A stretch of DNA of 64,000 bases from Mycolicibacterium helvum. Its GTDB lineage: Bacteria > Actinomycetota > Actinomycetes > Mycobacteriales > Mycobacteriaceae. Below, in pieces: positions 54,014 to 64,000 of this stretch. A program made the translations under genes and the position numbers. A model generated the notes under the pieces. That model searched no databases. It was not told where the DNA came from and saw nothing but the letters and a program-made list of their open reading frames with translations. Position 1 is the first letter of the stretch. Each line of letters begins with the position of its first letter. The DNA lies in assembly GCF_010731895.1 (NCBI RefSeq), contig NZ_AP022596.1, forward strand, positions 682,001 to 746,000, in the 5' to 3' direction.

Positions 54014-57000
54014 ATGGTTCCATTCGGTGCGATCGATGATCGGCCAGGCGGCTCAGGTGCGACGAATTCCCCGGCCGTTATGAGCGTCAAATCGACCGCT
54101 CCGGTCGCCGTCATCGGCATGGCGTGCCGGCTTCCTGGCGGTATCGAGTCCCCCGAGCAGCTCTGGGAGGCGTTGCGCAGCGGCGCTGACCTGGTTACCG
54201 AAGTGCCGCCGGACCGCTGGGACAAAGACGAGTACTACGACCCCGAGCCAGGCGTGCCCGGCCGAACGGCGTCGAAATGGGGTGCCTTCCTCGACGACGT
54301 GGCCGGCTTCGATTCCGAGTTCTTCGGCATCAATGAGCGCGAGGCTGCCGCACTCGATCCGCAGCACCGGTTACTGCTCGAAACCTCCTGGGAGGCGATG
54401 GAGCACGCCGGGCTCACCCCCGACGTCATGAAGGACTCGCTCACCGGCGTGTTCACCGGGCTGACGCACTACGACTATCAACTATTGGCGATGGATTCCG
54501 ACGCCATGGAGGGCCCCTACGGCTACTCGGGTAACACCTTCAGCATGGCGGCGGGGCGCATCGCCTACACCCTGGGCCTGCACGGTCCCGCGATGGCGGT
54601 CGACACCGCGTGTTCGTCCGGGCTGCTCGCAGTGCACATGGGGTGTCGCAGCCTGAGTGAGGGTGACAGCGACCTCGCCCTCGCCGGCGGGGCCTACGTG
54701 ATGCTGGACCCGCGCAAGTACATCGCGGGGACAGCAGCAGGCCATCTATCGCCTACTGGACGCTGTCACGCCTTCGACATTGCCGCGGACGGCTACGTCG
54801 GCGGCGAGGCGTGCGCCATGGTGTTGCTCAAGCGCCTGCCGGATGCATTGCGCGACGGCGATCGGATCCTCGCCGTCATCCGCGGAACGGCCGTCAACCA
54901 AGACGGCGCCACTGTCAACATCTCCACCCCGTCGGTAACGGCCCAGACCGCGGTGTACCGAACCGCGCTGGCGATCGCGGACGTGGACGCAGGCAGCGTA
55001 GGCATGGTCGAGGCGCACGGTCCTGGAACCCCGGTCGGCGATCCGATCGAATACGCCAGCCTGAGCCAGGTGTATGGCCTCGACGGGCCGTGCGCGCTCG
55101 GATCGGCCAAGACCAACTTCGGCCACTCGCAGTCGGCCTCCGGCGCCATCGGCCTGATCAAAACGATCCTTGCGCTGCAGCACGGCACCGTTCCCCCGAA
55201 TCTGCACTTCACCCGCCTGCCTGATGACCTCGCGCGCATTGACACGAAACTCTTTGTGCCAGTGGAGACCACAGAGTGGCCAACGACCGGCCCGCATCCG
55301 CGCCGCGCGGCGGTGTCCTCGTACGGGGTGTCGGGAACCAATGTCCACGCCGTCCTGGAGCAAGGTCCCGAGCCCCGGGCGGCACTCCGTGTGAACGACG
55401 ACCTCAGCGATTCTTCGGCTGCACCGCTGCTCTTTCCGCTGTCGTCGACCTCGGCCGACGAGTTGCGGCGCACGGCCGGCCGGCTCGCCTCCTGGGTCCA
55501 AGCCCACGACGACGTGACACTGGCCGATCTCGGATACACCCTGGCCCGCAGGCGCAGCCATCGCCCGGTACGCACCGCCGTTCACGCCAGCAGCCCGCGG
55601 GAGTTGGCAACGGCACTGCTCGAGGTCGCTAACGGTGAAGCTCCATACGAGTCGGCGCTAGCAAACGACGACCGCGGACCAGTGTGGGTGTTCTCCGGAC
55701 AGGGCTCGCAATGGGCCCGGATGGGTGCCCAACTGCTAGCGGACGAACCGGTGTTCGCCGCAACGGTCGCGCAGATCGAGCCACTGGTAGCGGTCGAGTC
55801 CGGATTCTCGGTCACCGAAGCAATGACCGCACCGGAGGTGGTGACCGGCGATGCGCGACTGCAGCCGACCCTGTTCACTGTGCAGGTTGCCCTGGCCGCC
55901 ACCATGAAGGCGTACGGCGCGCTCCCCGGCGCGGTCATTGGATACTCGATGGGAGAGGTCGCGGCGGCGGTGGTCTGCGGCGCGCTATCCCTCGAAGACG
56001 GGGTGCGGGTGATCTGCCGGCGCTCGCGACTGATGTCCGGCATCTCCGGTTCCGGGATCATGGCGTCCGTGGAACTCCCTGCCAAGCAGGTACTTTCGGA
56101 GCTGACTCTTGGCGGCATCAAGGATGTCGTCGTCGGGGTGGTTGCCTCGCCAGAATCCACGGTGATCAGTGGCGCCGAACCGACAGTTCGCGATCTGATG
56201 GCGACGTGGGAAGAACGCGGGGTGATGGTCCGCCAATCCCTCATTGATGTGGCGGCACACTCTCCCCTTGTCGATCCGATCCTCGACGAACTCGGTCAGG
56301 CTCTCGCGGAGATCACACCGCTGACGCCGCAGATTCCGTTCTACTCGGCAACAGGATTCGACCCGCGCGAAGAACCGGTCTGCAACGGCAAGTACTGGGT
56401 AAAAAATCTCCGTAACACGGTGCGGTTCGCCGCGGCCGCACGAGCGGCACTGGAGGACGGGCACCGCGTCTTCGCCGAACTGGCGCCACATCCGATGCTC
56501 ACCCACGTTATTGAACGCAGCGCCGCCAATTTGGACGCACCGTTGGCCACCTTCGCGAGCATGCGCCGGGAACAGGAGCTCCCGCACGGACTGCGCGGCT
56601 TGGTCGCAGACCTGCACAGTGCGGGTGCCGCAATCGATTTCTCGGTGCTATATCCCCATGGGCGTTTGGTGGATGCACCGCTGCCGAGCTGGACCCGACA
56701 TCGGCTCTGGGTGGAACGCGGCAGTCGCGATTCCTCGGCGCATGGTGGTCATATGGTGTCGGTACATCCGCTCCTAGGCCCCCACGTGCGCTTGCCCGAA
56801 GAGCCGGAGCGCCACGTGTGGCAGGCGGAGGTCGGCACCGCCGCCCAACCGTGGCTCGCCGACCACACGATCCGCAATGTGGCGGTACTGCCCGGGGCTG
56901 CATACTGCGAGATGGCCCTCGCCGCCGCCCACGCCGTGCTGGGCGAGGCTGTCGAGGTGCGCGACATCCGCTTCGAACAGGCGTTGTTGCTCGATCAGCA

Positions 57001-60000
57001 CACCACCGTCGGCACCTCGGCGTCCTTGTCATCTCCCGGTGTCGTCGACTTCCTCGTGGAATCTGACGAAGGCGGCCGGCAAATACGACAGGCCAGCGCC
57101 GTCCTGCACACCGCTGACGATGAGCAGCCGACCGCTTACGACATGGCCGAGCTCCTCGGCGCCCATCCGCTACGCATCGACGGCGCCGAGGTACGTAAAG
57201 GACTCGACCAGCATGGTGTCCAGTACGGGCCGGCGTTCTGCGGTCTGGGTGCCGTGCACACCGGCGGTGAGACGACCGGCACGGTGGTGGCCGACGTCGC
57301 CTTACCCAGCCAAATCCGCACGCAACAAGGCGCTTACGACGTACACCCGGCACTGCTGGATGTCTGTTTCCAGTCCGTTGCCGCCAGTCCGCTGATTCAG
57401 AGCAGCGGCGTCGGCGTGCTCGGGCTGCCGTTGGGTGCGAGGCGCGTACGCGCCTACGGGTCTGCACGCAGCAGCCACTACTGTTATGCACGGGTCACCC
57501 ACGTCGACGCCACCGGGATCGAAGCGGACCTCGACCTACTCGACCAGCACGGGTCAGTCCTGCTCAGTGTGCAGGGATTACGCTGCGGCACTGGCGAATC
57601 CGAGGACGACCAGCAGGATCGGCTACTCGGTGAGCGGCTGCTGACCATCGAATGGCAGCAGCGGCAGCTGCCGGAACTCCCCCACGTCGATGCCGGAACC
57701 TGGCTGTTGATCAGCACTACCGCGACCGCGGATCTGACCGGCACAACACTGCCGGATGCCTTGAAGGCTCAAGGCGCACAGTGCAACACGCTGTGCTGGC
57801 CGCCGAGCGCCGACCACGCGGCCAACGCCGGACAGCTGGCCGCGCAGCTACGTTCCGGGAAAGTCACCGGTGCGGTGATCCTTACCGGACGAAAGACCAA
57901 CGACAGCGACGACCAGTGCCCATTGATGGGCCGGGAGTATGTCCAGCATCTGACCCGCATCACCCGCGAGCTGGCCCAGACGTCCGGCCACATCCCACAT
58001 CTCTTTGTCGTGACCCGCGCCGCCCAAACCGTGGTGGCTGGCGATGTGGCCAATCTGGAACAGGGTGGACTGCGCGGATTGGTGCGCGTGATCAGCGCCG
58101 AGTATCCACATCTGCACGCCACCCAGATCGACGTCGACGACAGCACCGATGCTGAGCAGCTGGCCCGCCAACTGCTCAGCGGATCCAAGGAAGACGAGAC
58201 CGCCTGGCGAGACGGTGCGTGGTACACGGCGCGCCTTCGGCCTAGCCCGCTGCGTCCCGATGAACGACACATCATCACCGCAAGCAACGACTCCGACGGG
58301 ATGCGGCTGCACATCCGCACCCCAGGCGACCTGGAAACACTGGAACTGGCCGCCTGCGAACGGGTTACTCCAGGGCCGGGCCAGATTGAAGTCGCCGTCG
58401 GCGTATCCAGCATCAACTTCGCCGACGTGCTGGTCGCGATGGGACTGTTCCCGGCCATCGACGGCGGACTACCCGAGCTGGGAATGGATTTCGCCGGCGT
58501 GGTCACCGCGGTCGGACCGGACGTCACCAATCATCGCGTCGGCGACCGGGTCGGCGGCTTTTCCGGCAACGGGTGCTGGGGCACGTTCGTCACGTGTGAC
58601 GCCCGGTTGGGCGTCACGCTTCCGGCCGCCCTAACCGATCACCAGGCAGTGGCGGTGGCAACGGCGACCGCGACCGCCTGGTACGGCCTGCATGACCAGG
58701 CCCGGATCGCGACCGGCGACCGAGTGCTGATTCACTCCGCGACCGGTGGCGTTGGCCAGGCTGCCATCGGCGTCGCGCGAGCCGCAGGTGCCGAGATCTT
58801 CGCCACCGCAGGTAGCGACGAGCGTCGACAAATGCTGCGCGACATGGGGATCGAGCACGTCTACGACTCGCGCAGCACCGAATTCGCCGACCAGATCCGC
58901 CGCGACACCGACGGTTACGGCGTGGACATCGTGCTGAACTCGCTGACCGGCGCGGCGCAACGGGCCGGATTTGAACTGTTGGCCACCGGCGGACGGTTCG
59001 TCGAAATCGGCAAACGCGACGTGTACGGCAACACCCGGCTGGGACTGTTCCCGTTCCGGCGAAATCTCACGTTCTACTACGTGGACCTGGCACTGATGTC
59101 GCTGAGCCACCCCCAGCGGGTCGGCGATTTGCTGCGCACCGTCTACCAGCTGGTGGCAGCCGGTGAGTTGCCGCCCGCCGCGCACAGCGAGTATCCGTTG
59201 GCCGAGGCCGCCACCGCAATCCGAGTGATGGGCGCAGCCCAGCACACCGGCAAGTTGTTACTGGACATTCCGCGCACCGGGAGCAGCAGCGTAGTAGTTC
59301 CGCCCGAGCAGGCCAAGGCATTTCGCCGCGACGGCTCCTACCTGGTCACCGGAGGCTTGGGCGGGCTAGGCCTGTTCCTCGCCGAGAAGATGGCCGTCGC
59401 CGGCTGCGGACGTATCGTGCTGACGTCCCGTTCGCAGCCGACCCTCAAGGCGCTGCAAACGATCGAACTGATCCGGGCATTGGGCGCGGAGGTCGTAGTG
59501 CACTGCGGTGACATCGCCGATCCCGGCACCGCGCAGCGGATGGTAGAGGCCGCCACCGCCACCGGACTGCCGGTACGGGGTGTGCTGCACGCCGCGGCCG
59601 TCATCGAGGACGGCACCCTGGCCAACATCACCGAAGAACTCATCGACCGGGATTGGGCTCCGAAGGTCTACGGTGCGTGGAATCTGCACGGCGCCATCGC
59701 CGATCAGCCGCTGGACTGGTTCTGCTCGTTTTCTTCGGCTGCCGCGCTGGTCGGCTCCCCCGGGCAAGGCGCCTACGCCGCCGCCAACAGCTGGCTGGAT
59801 GCCTTCACCCACTGGCGGCGGGCTCAGGGCCTCCCGGGCACCGCGATCGCCTGGGGTCCATGGGGCCAGATCGGACGCGCGACCGAGCTTGCCGAGAGCA
59901 CCGGCGCCGCTATCGCTCCGGACGAAGGCGCTTACGCCCTCGAGATGCTGCTGCGCTATGACCGCGCCTATGCCGGGTATGCGCCGACCGACGGCGCCAC

Positions 60001-60367
60001 GTGGATGACCGCCTTTGCCGAGCGGAGCCCCTTCGCTGAAGCGTTCAGCGCTGTGGGAGAAGTTCAAACGGGCACAAGCAAACTGCACGCGGAGCTCAGT
60101 GAGCTACCGCGTGAAGAGTGGCCCGCCCGATTGCGGCGGCTGATCTCCGACCAGGTGAGCCTGATCTTGCGGCGCAACATCGAGCCGGACCGGCCGCTTG
60201 CCGAGTACGGCGTCGACTCGCTGGGCGCCCTGGAACTTCGGACCCGCCTCGAAGCCGAGACCGGAGTGCGCTTGACATCCAGCGACCTCGCCGTCGGCAC
60301 CATTCGTGGGCTGGCGGAGTTGCTGTGCGAAAAACTGGCACCTGCGAGCAGCGACGCGTCAGCTTAA
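54014..60367 (+). CDS. Fully reducing type I polyketide synthase of the Mas/Pks5 class
   Basis: 2117 residues, the size of Mas (2111) and Pks5. Start ATG 54014 is supported by GAGGAG 8 nt upstream. Order: KS (~30-455; Cys200 in DTACSSG, His in [13 protein letters not shown] and KTNFGHSQ); AT (~555-870; Ser645 in GYSMGE, where the usual His is Tyr; the VAAHSP segment resembles Mas-type methylmalonyl-specific AT); DH (~915-1195; His951, Asp1116); ER (~1430-1750; [13 protein letters not shown] motif near 1576); KR (~1775-1960; GGLGGLG, Tyr1921); ACP (~2030-2110; Ser2069 in GVDSLG). All reducing sites look intact, so it should make saturated, probably methyl-branched chains by iteration on an acyl starter from the divergent FAAL. 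No TE; release presumably by a Pap or transfer enzyme outside the window. Confidence 0.93.
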   Translation: MVPFGAIDDRPGGSGATNSPAVMSVKSTAPVAVIGMACRLPGGIESPEQLWEALRSGADLVTEVPPDRWDKDEYYDPEPGVPGRTASKWGAFLDDVAGFDSEFFGINEREAAALDPQHRLLLETSWEAMEHAGLTPDVMKDSLTGVFTGLTHYDYQLLAMDSDAMEGPYGYSGNTFSMAAGRIAYTLGLHGPAMAVDTACSSGLLAVHMGCRSLSEGDSDLALAGGAYVMLDPRKYIAGTAAGHLSPTGRCHAFDIAADGYVGGEACAMVLLKRLPDALRDGDRILAVIRGTAVNQDGATVNISTPSVTAQTAVYRTALAIADVDAGSVGMVEAHGPGTPVGDPIEYASLSQVYGLDGPCALGSAKTNFGHSQSASGAIGLIKTILALQHGTVPPNLHFTRLPDDLARIDTKLFVPVETTEWPTTGPHPRRAAVSSYGVSGTNVHAVLEQGPEPRAALRVNDDLSDSSAAPLLFPLSSTSADELRRTAGRLASWVQAHDDVTLADLGYTLARRRSHRPVRTAVHASSPRELATALLEVANGEAPYESALANDDRGPVWVFSGQGSQWARMGAQLLADEPVFAATVAQIEPLVAVESGFSVTEAMTAPEVVTGDARLQPTLFTVQVALAATMKAYGALPGAVIGYSMGEVAAAVVCGALSLEDGVRVICRRSRLMSGISGSGIMASVELPAKQVLSELTLGGIKDVVVGVVASPESTVISGAEPTVRDLMATWEERGVMVRQSLIDVAAHSPLVDPILDELGQALAEITPLTPQIPFYSATGFDPREEPVCNGKYWVKNLRNTVRFAAAARAALEDGHRVFAELAPHPMLTHVIERSAANLDAPLATFASMRREQELPHGLRGLVADLHSAGAAIDFSVLYPHGRLVDAPLPSWTRHRLWVERGSRDSSAHGGHMVSVHPLLGPHVRLPEEPERHVWQAEVGTAAQPWLADHTIRNVAVLPGAAYCEMALAAAHAVLGEAVEVRDIRFEQALLLDQHTTVGTSASLSSPGVVDFLVESDEGGRQIRQASAVLHTADDEQPTAYDMAELLGAHPLRIDGAEVRKGLDQHGVQYGPAFCGLGAVHTGGETTGTVVADVALPSQIRTQQGAYDVHPALLDVCFQSVAASPLIQSSGVGVLGLPLGARRVRAYGSARSSHYCYARVTHVDATGIEADLDLLDQHGSVLLSVQGLRCGTGESEDDQQDRLLGERLLTIEWQQRQLPELPHVDAGTWLLISTTATADLTGTTLPDALKAQGAQCNTLCWPPSADHAANAGQLAAQLRSGKVTGAVILTGRKTNDSDDQCPLMGREYVQHLTRITRELAQTSGHIPHLFVVTRAAQTVVAGDVANLEQGGLRGLVRVISAEYPHLHATQIDVDDSTDAEQLARQLLSGSKEDETAWRDGAWYTARLRPSPLRPDERHIITASNDSDGMRLHIRTPGDLETLELAACERVTPGPGQIEVAVGVSSINFADVLVAMGLFPAIDGGLPELGMDFAGVVTAVGPDVTNHRVGDRVGGFSGNGCWGTFVTCDARLGVTLPAALTDHQAVAVATATATAWYGLHDQARIATGDRVLIHSATGGVGQAAIGVARAAGAEIFATAGSDERRQMLRDMGIEHVYDSRSTEFADQIRRDTDGYGVDIVLNSLTGAAQRAGFELLATGGRFVEIGKRDVYGNTRLGLFPFRRNLTFYYVDLALMSLSHPQRVGDLLRTVYQLVAAGELPPAAHSEYPLAEAATAIRVMGAAQHTGKLLLDIPRTGSSSVVVPPEQAKAFRRDGSYLVTGGLGGLGLFLAEKMAVAGCGRIVLTSRSQPTLKALQTIELIRALGAEVVVHCGDIADPGTAQRMVEAATATGLPVRGVLHAAAVIEDGTLANITEELIDRDWAPKVYGAWNLHGAIADQPLDWFCSFSSAAALVGSPGQGAYAAANSWLDAFTHWRRAQGLPGTAIAWGPWGQIGRATELAESTGAAIAPDEGAYALEMLLRYDRAYAGYAPTDGATWMTAFAERSPFAEAFSAVGEVQTGTSKLHAELSELPREEWPARLRRLISDQVSLILRRNIEPDRPLAEYGVDSLGALELRTRLEAETGVRLTSSDLAVGTIRGLAELLCEKLAPASSDASA

Positions 60368-60440
60368 GTGGCATCCATGACGCCGATCGCCGACGCAACA
60401 TCATCTCCATGCGACTCGGGAAAGATACTTTGGGAGGAAC

Positions 60441-61115
60441 GTGAACGCCGTTCTTAGAGTGGCCGCGTTGGGCTTTGGCCAGTTGCTCGCGATCGGCTTG
60501 TTGCTGTTCGCCCCCGCGGGCACCTTCGATTACCCGCAGGCCTGGGCGTTTCTGGCAGTGTTCGCCCTCACCGCCTGGTTACCCAGCATTTACCTGCAGA
60601 TCACGAATCCTGTTGTTCTGCAACGGCGGATGCGCAGTGGGCCGATCGCCGAAGGCCGGCTGGTCCAAAAGATTGTCATGATCGGTCTGTACGGATCGCT
60701 GGTGGCGATATGCGTGGTCAGCGCGCTCGACCATCGCTTCGGCTGGTCGGCCGTACCAGTTGGGCTCTGCCTTTTCGGCAATATCCTGGTCGGCGCGGGT
60801 CTGGTCGTGACCGTGGTGGTAGCCATTCAGAACACCTATGCGTCCACCACCGTCCAGGTCGAAACGGACCAGAAGGTCGTCAGCAGCGGTCTGTACGGGC
60901 TGGTGCGGCACCCGATGTATACCGGCAACGTGCTGATCCTGGTCGGTTTGCCCCTCGCCCTGGGCTCCTTCTGGGCGCTCGCTTTTGTCATGCCTGGCGT
61001 GGCCGTACTCGCCGCCCGCATCCATGACGAGGAGAGGTTGCTCGGCGACGAGTTGGACGGATACCGCGAATACACCCAGAGGGTTCGCTCGCGGCTGATT
61101 CCATACATGTGGTGA
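60441..61115 (+). CDS. Membrane ICMT/PEMT-family methyltransferase
   Basis: 224 residues from GTG 60441 with GGGAGG 3-4 nt upstream. About five membrane helices (10-30, 35-55, 75-95, 103-128, 160-185). The conserved C-terminal core GLYGLVRHPMYTGNVLILVG and EERLLGDELDGYREY is that of isoprenylcysteine carboxyl methyltransferase-like and phospholipid methyltransferase proteins (PF04191), which use SAM at the membrane. 73 nt after the PKS and on the same strand, so it may methylate the lipid product, such as a carboxyl or phosphate group (inference). Confidence 0.82.
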   Translation: MNAVLRVAALGFGQLLAIGLLLFAPAGTFDYPQAWAFLAVFALTAWLPSIYLQITNPVVLQRRMRSGPIAEGRLVQKIVMIGLYGSLVAICVVSALDHRFGWSAVPVGLCLFGNILVGAGLVVTVVVAIQNTYASTTVQVETDQKVVSSGLYGLVRHPMYTGNVLILVGLPLALGSFWALAFVMPGVAVLAARIHDEERLLGDELDGYREYTQRVRSRLIPYMW

Positions 61116-61176
61116 TAGGGGACCGGATGGTTGCGTCCGGTGATCGGCAAGCTCAAGAAGGCAGGGTGCAATTCAG

Positions 61177-62124
61177 GTGACTGATCTGCAAGTGCGGAAG
61201 ATGCGATTCGGCTTCGCCGACTACCCCGTTCCGTTCATCTGGAACCCGTCCGACCCGGCGTTCTCCTGCGCGGCCAATGTGTTGTCTTTCTTTTTCCTCG
61301 TCATCGAGAAAATGATCAGCGCGACGGTCCACGAGGTGCTGCCGACGATCACCGACCCGGAAGTCGCCGAAGAGGCTCTGGCGTTCGTCCGGCAAGAAGG
61401 CCAGCACAGCATGGCCCACCGGCAGCATGCCAAGGAACTGATCAAGGCTTATCCCGCGCTGCAGGAGATCCTCGACGAAATGACGGCGGTCTACGACGAA
61501 CTGACCGCCGCGACGTCGGCGAAGTATCGGTTGGCCTATATCGCCGACCTCGAGGCAACGTTCACCCCGACGTTCACCATGATGCTCAACAACGCCGACA
61601 GTCTGTTCGCGCCCGGCGACGATCGAGTGGCGTCATTGTTCCTGTGGCACTTCATCGAAGAAATCGAACACCGCAGCTCCGCGCTGATCATCTACGACGC
61701 CGTGGTTGGCGAACCGTTGTACCGGACGCGCGTGGCACCGAAGGTGTTCCAACATGCCGGCGGCGTGCTGGCGACCGCCATCAATCGTCTGAACACACTC
61801 ATCCCGCTCGAGGAGCGGAAGGTCGACGCGACGTCGGTATTCGGCCCAAGCATCAAACTGGGCCTCACACAGCGATTTCCATTCTTGAAGCGATTCGGCC
61901 GGTTCGACGTGCCCGACTATGGACCGATGCAAAAGTTCTACCCGCACATACCGCTCCGAGTTCAAGCTGTTGCAGCATTCGGAGTCATGCGCAGCCAGAT
62001 CCCGGGCCATAATCCCGCCAGGCACACGTTTCCTGCGCTGGCCACTGAGTGGCTTGCCCGCTACGACGCCGGCTACGACGTCACCCGGTGGTACACCGCG
62101 GAGAATCAAGCGGCACAGGGCTAA
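61177..62124 (+). CDS. Ferritin-like diiron protein (PF10118 metal-dependent hydrolase family)
   Basis: 315 residues from GTG 61177. A four-helix ferritin-like metal site is readable: Glu44, Glu74-xx-His77 (QEGQH), Glu126 and Glu162-xx-His165 (EEIEHR). This is the pattern of diiron oxygenase/desaturase-like proteins, although the Pfam family is labelled metal-dependent hydrolase. A role in oxidising the acyl or peptide product of the neighbouring PKS/NRPS is plausible. 61 nt after the methyltransferase; its stop overlaps the convergent NRPS stop by 4 nt. Confidence 0.82.
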   Translation: MTDLQVRKMRFGFADYPVPFIWNPSDPAFSCAANVLSFFFLVIEKMISATVHEVLPTITDPEVAEEALAFVRQEGQHSMAHRQHAKELIKAYPALQEILDEMTAVYDELTAATSAKYRLAYIADLEATFTPTFTMMLNNADSLFAPGDDRVASLFLWHFIEEIEHRSSALIIYDAVVGEPLYRTRVAPKVFQHAGGVLATAINRLNTLIPLEERKVDATSVFGPSIKLGLTQRFPFLKRFGRFDVPDYGPMQKFYPHIPLRVQAVAAFGVMRSQIPGHNPARHTFPALATEWLARYDAGYDVTRWYTAENQAAQG

Positions 62125-64000
62125 CCCGCCACCCGCTGGCTCAACTCGCGCACCGCCGGCGTCGCAAAGAACTCGGGCAACGTCACCTGGCCATCAAGGG
62201 CGGAATTGATCGCAACCACGGCCCGCATCGCGGACAGTGAATCCCCACCCAGATCAAAGAACGAGTCGTCCAGCCCGACGCGATCCACCCCTAACACCTG
62301 GGTGTAGATGTCGCAGAGGATCTGCTCGATATCGGCGGTAGGCGCGCGGTAACCAGGGCGTTCGGGCGCTGGCGTGGCGGGCAACGGCGGGTTGTCCCAC
62401 CCGTCGACGGCAGCCAACTGCCGGCCAGGATCGGTGGCCATCGTCGTCAGCGCCCGATCGAGTTGCCCGACCAGCTGTTGAATGCTGTTGTCGTCGAACA
62501 CATCTGTTCGGTATTGGATCCGAAGGTCCAGTTCGTTACCCGGTACCGCCTGGATCGTGAGTGGGTAGTGGTAGTAGTCACGGCTGGCGACGTCGGTGAC
62601 GCTCAGCCCATCCGCACCGGACAACAATGAGGTGTCGGTGGGATAGTTCTCGTACACGAACACCGTGTCGAACAGCTTTGTCTGACCGGCGACTCGGTGA
62701 ATCTCGTTGAGCCCCAGGTACTCGTATTCGAATGTGCGGCTTCGACTGTCCTGCAGCTGATCGAGCAGACCGGCGATAGTGGTGTCCGGTGAAACGCTCA
62801 CCCGCATCGGCACCGTATTGATCAACAGGCCCACCATTGAATCCGCACCCGCCACGTCCGCCGGCCGCCCCGCGACCACGACACCGAAGGCGACGTCGCG
62901 CTGACCGGTCATCTCCATCAGCAGCTGCGTCCAAGCAGCCTGCAGCACAGTGCTGATGGTGGTGTGGTGTGTGCGCGCCAGCTCGGTCAGCGCCAGCGTG
63001 GTCTCTGGCGAGACCCGAAGCGAGATAACGTTGCGCGGCCCGACTCCCAGGTCCGGTGGGCCCACCAAGGTCGGGGTGTCGAAGCCGGCCAGCGTCTCTC
63101 GCCAGGCTGACCGAGCCGCCGACACATCGCGATCGGCCAGCCACGTGATGAACCTGCCATAGGGCACCGCCGCGGGCAGTCGCTGTCCGTAGTAGCCGGC
63201 GAACACTTCCTGCAACAGCACGGTCAGCGACCAGCCATCGAGCAGGATGTGATGGTTGGTCAACACCAACCGATGCTGATCTGGTGCGATGCGGATCAAC
63301 GTGGCCCGGAACGCCGTCTGCTCGGCCAGATCACAGACCGCAAGGCGCTCCGCACGGCAGAGCGCTGCGATCTGCTCATCACGATCGGCGGGCTGCCTGC
63401 TGAGATCGACATACTGCCACGGCAGCACGGGATCAGCCGGGATGACCTGGACCGGCTCGTCGAAGTGAATTCCCGGGTCACTTCGCTCCTGCCCGCCAGC
63501 CGCACTACAGAACCGCGCCAGCAGGTTCGGATGGCGCTGGACTGCCGACTGCACAGCCTCCTGCAGCCGGTACCGATCGAGCCGCCCGCTCAACGTGACA
63601 CCCATCTGCACCGCGTACACATCATCGCCAGAGGAGTGAGCGATGTTGGCGTGGAACAGCAATCCTCGTTGCAAGGGGGTCAACGGCAAGATGTCGGCGA
63701 CGTTCTGCGCCTGGCACAGGTCGTCGATCTGCTGCTGAGTCAACCGGGCGGGTGCGATATCCGACGGCGTCAATCCCCCACCGCCACCGTGCACATGGGC
63801 GCAGATGCCGGCCAGCGCGTCGAACCACAGCCCCGACAGCCGGGAGACCTGCGCGTGGTCCAGCGCCGAGAGCGCCCACGTCCAGCCGGCGCGAAGCCGT
63901 GGGCCGTCAAGGGTTTCCACGGTGCCGGCATTGAGTTCGACGGTGTGCATCAGCGGCATCGGGACCGCTGCCGCGGCGCCCGTCACCTTCCAGCCGTCCT
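62121..64000 (-). CDS. Non-ribosomal peptide synthetase, C-terminal part (E-C-PCP), truncated by the window
   Basis: At least 626 residues; the frame continues past base 64000 so this is the 3' end of a larger gene. In order: the end of an epimerisation domain (VELNAGTVETLDGPRLRAGW, 63830-63960), a full condensation domain (LPLTPLQRGLLFHAN; HHILLDG near 63233-63258; VVVAGRPADVAGADSMVGLLINT), and a carrier domain (DDSFFDLGGDSLSAM, phosphopantetheine Ser near 62238). No adenylation domain lies between C and PCP and no TE follows. Because it follows an E domain, the C domain probably accepts a D-residue donor. The condensation domain contains a copy of the dispersed repeat (encoding GGQERSDPG). 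Confidence 0.9.
   Translation of the reverse strand, partial: DGWKVTGAAAAVPMPLMHTVELNAGTVETLDGPRLRAGWTWALSALDHAQVSRLSGLWFDALAGICAHVHGGGGGLTPSDIAPARLTQQQIDDLCQAQNVADILPLTPLQRGLLFHANIAHSSGDDVYAVQMGVTLSGRLDRYRLQEAVQSAVQRHPNLLARFCSAAGGQERSDPGIHFDEPVQVIPADPVLPWQYVDLSRQPADRDEQIAALCRAERLAVCDLAEQTAFRATLIRIAPDQHRLVLTNHHILLDGWSLTVLLQEVFAGYYGQRLPAAVPYGRFITWLADRDVSAARSAWRETLAGFDTPTLVGPPDLGVGPRNVISLRVSPETTLALTELARTHHTTISTVLQAAWTQLLMEMTGQRDVAFGVVVAGRPADVAGADSMVGLLINTVPMRVSVSPDTTIAGLLDQLQDSRSRTFEYEYLGLNEIHRVAGQTKLFDTVFVYENYPTDTSLLSGADGLSVTDVASRDYYHYPLTIQAVPGNELDLRIQYRTDVFDDNSIQQLVGQLDRALTTMATDPGRQLAAVDGWDNPPLPATPAPERPGYRAPTADIEQILCDIYTQVLGVDRVGLDDSFFDLGGDSLSAMRAVVAINSALDGQVTLPEFFATPAVRELSQRVAG
63471..63494 (+). 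repeat. Dispersed GC-rich 24-nt repeat, copy 3
   Basis: Identical to 29684-29707 except one base (A for G at 63480). It is in frame within the NRPS condensation domain, in a loop between LLARFCSA and the IHFDEPVQV strand. Confidence 0.6.

Noticed and set aside
56508-57491. 327-codon minus-strand frame inside the PKS
   Set aside because: Arg/Pro-rich shadow of the KS-AT-DH region, no domain.

Overview
The window is chromosomal DNA from a mycobacterium, most likely a rapid grower of the Mycolicibacterium type. The evidence is (i) high G+C coding sequence, (ii) a gene order that follows the M. tuberculosis Rv1326c-Rv1292 segment in reverse orientation (glgB, trx-like, fadA4, nucS, cyclase, alkA, ogt, rrn, murA, pduO-type, atp operon, wecA, tsaC-like, prmC, prfA, rpmE, rho, thrB, thrC, hom, lysA, argS), (iii) mycobacterial ATP synthase traits (fused b-delta subunit, extended alpha C terminus, gamma loop), and (iv) a 16S rRNA with the short helices typical of rapid growers. 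The species cannot be named from the sequence alone.

Layout. 1-9690: end of glgB, a thioredoxin-like TPR protein, a DUF3817 membrane protein, thiolase fadA4 divergent from methylmalonyl-CoA epimerase, the mismatch endonuclease nucS with a small zinc protein, a membrane adenylate cyclase, a regulator remnant, and the alkylation-repair pair alkA-ogt (ogt carries an apparent frameshift). 9701-15261: one rRNA operon on the minus strand (16S-23S-5S, no tRNA in the spacer) with its promoter, leader and terminator. 15313-25652: murA divergent from a cobalamin adenosyltransferase, then the complete F1Fo ATP synthase operon. 25889-30042: wecA, tsaC-like, prmC, prfA, rpmE. 30182-33465: an insertion relative to M. 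tuberculosis, consisting of an acyl-CoA ligase, a divergent TetR regulator with a clear palindromic operator, and a lipoprotein. 33493-42192: rho, then thrB-thrC-hom-lysA-argS, largely translationally coupled.

From the tRNA-Arg(CCG) at 42365 onward the window becomes accessory. A three-gene cassette follows the tRNA: a cytosolic S8 subtilase with a large uncharacterised N-terminal domain, a soluble ComEC-type metallo-beta-lactamase-fold protein, and a DUF2235 alpha/beta hydrolase. The protease-to-MBL gap is 21 nt and the last two genes overlap by GTGA. It is the best candidate here for an undescribed system, plausibly a conflict or defence cassette. Next come two tandemly duplicated exported repeat proteins with matching leader elements, and a PGRS protein that has a signal peptide instead of a PE domain.

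The last 12 kb is a lipid/peptide assembly region: a fatty-acyl-AMP ligase, a divergent Mas/Pks5-type fully reducing PKS (KS-AT-DH-ER-KR-ACP), a membrane ICMT-type methyltransferase, a ferritin-like diiron protein, and, converging on them, the 3' end of an NRPS whose last module has condensation and carrier domains but no adenylation domain. The NRPS runs off the window.
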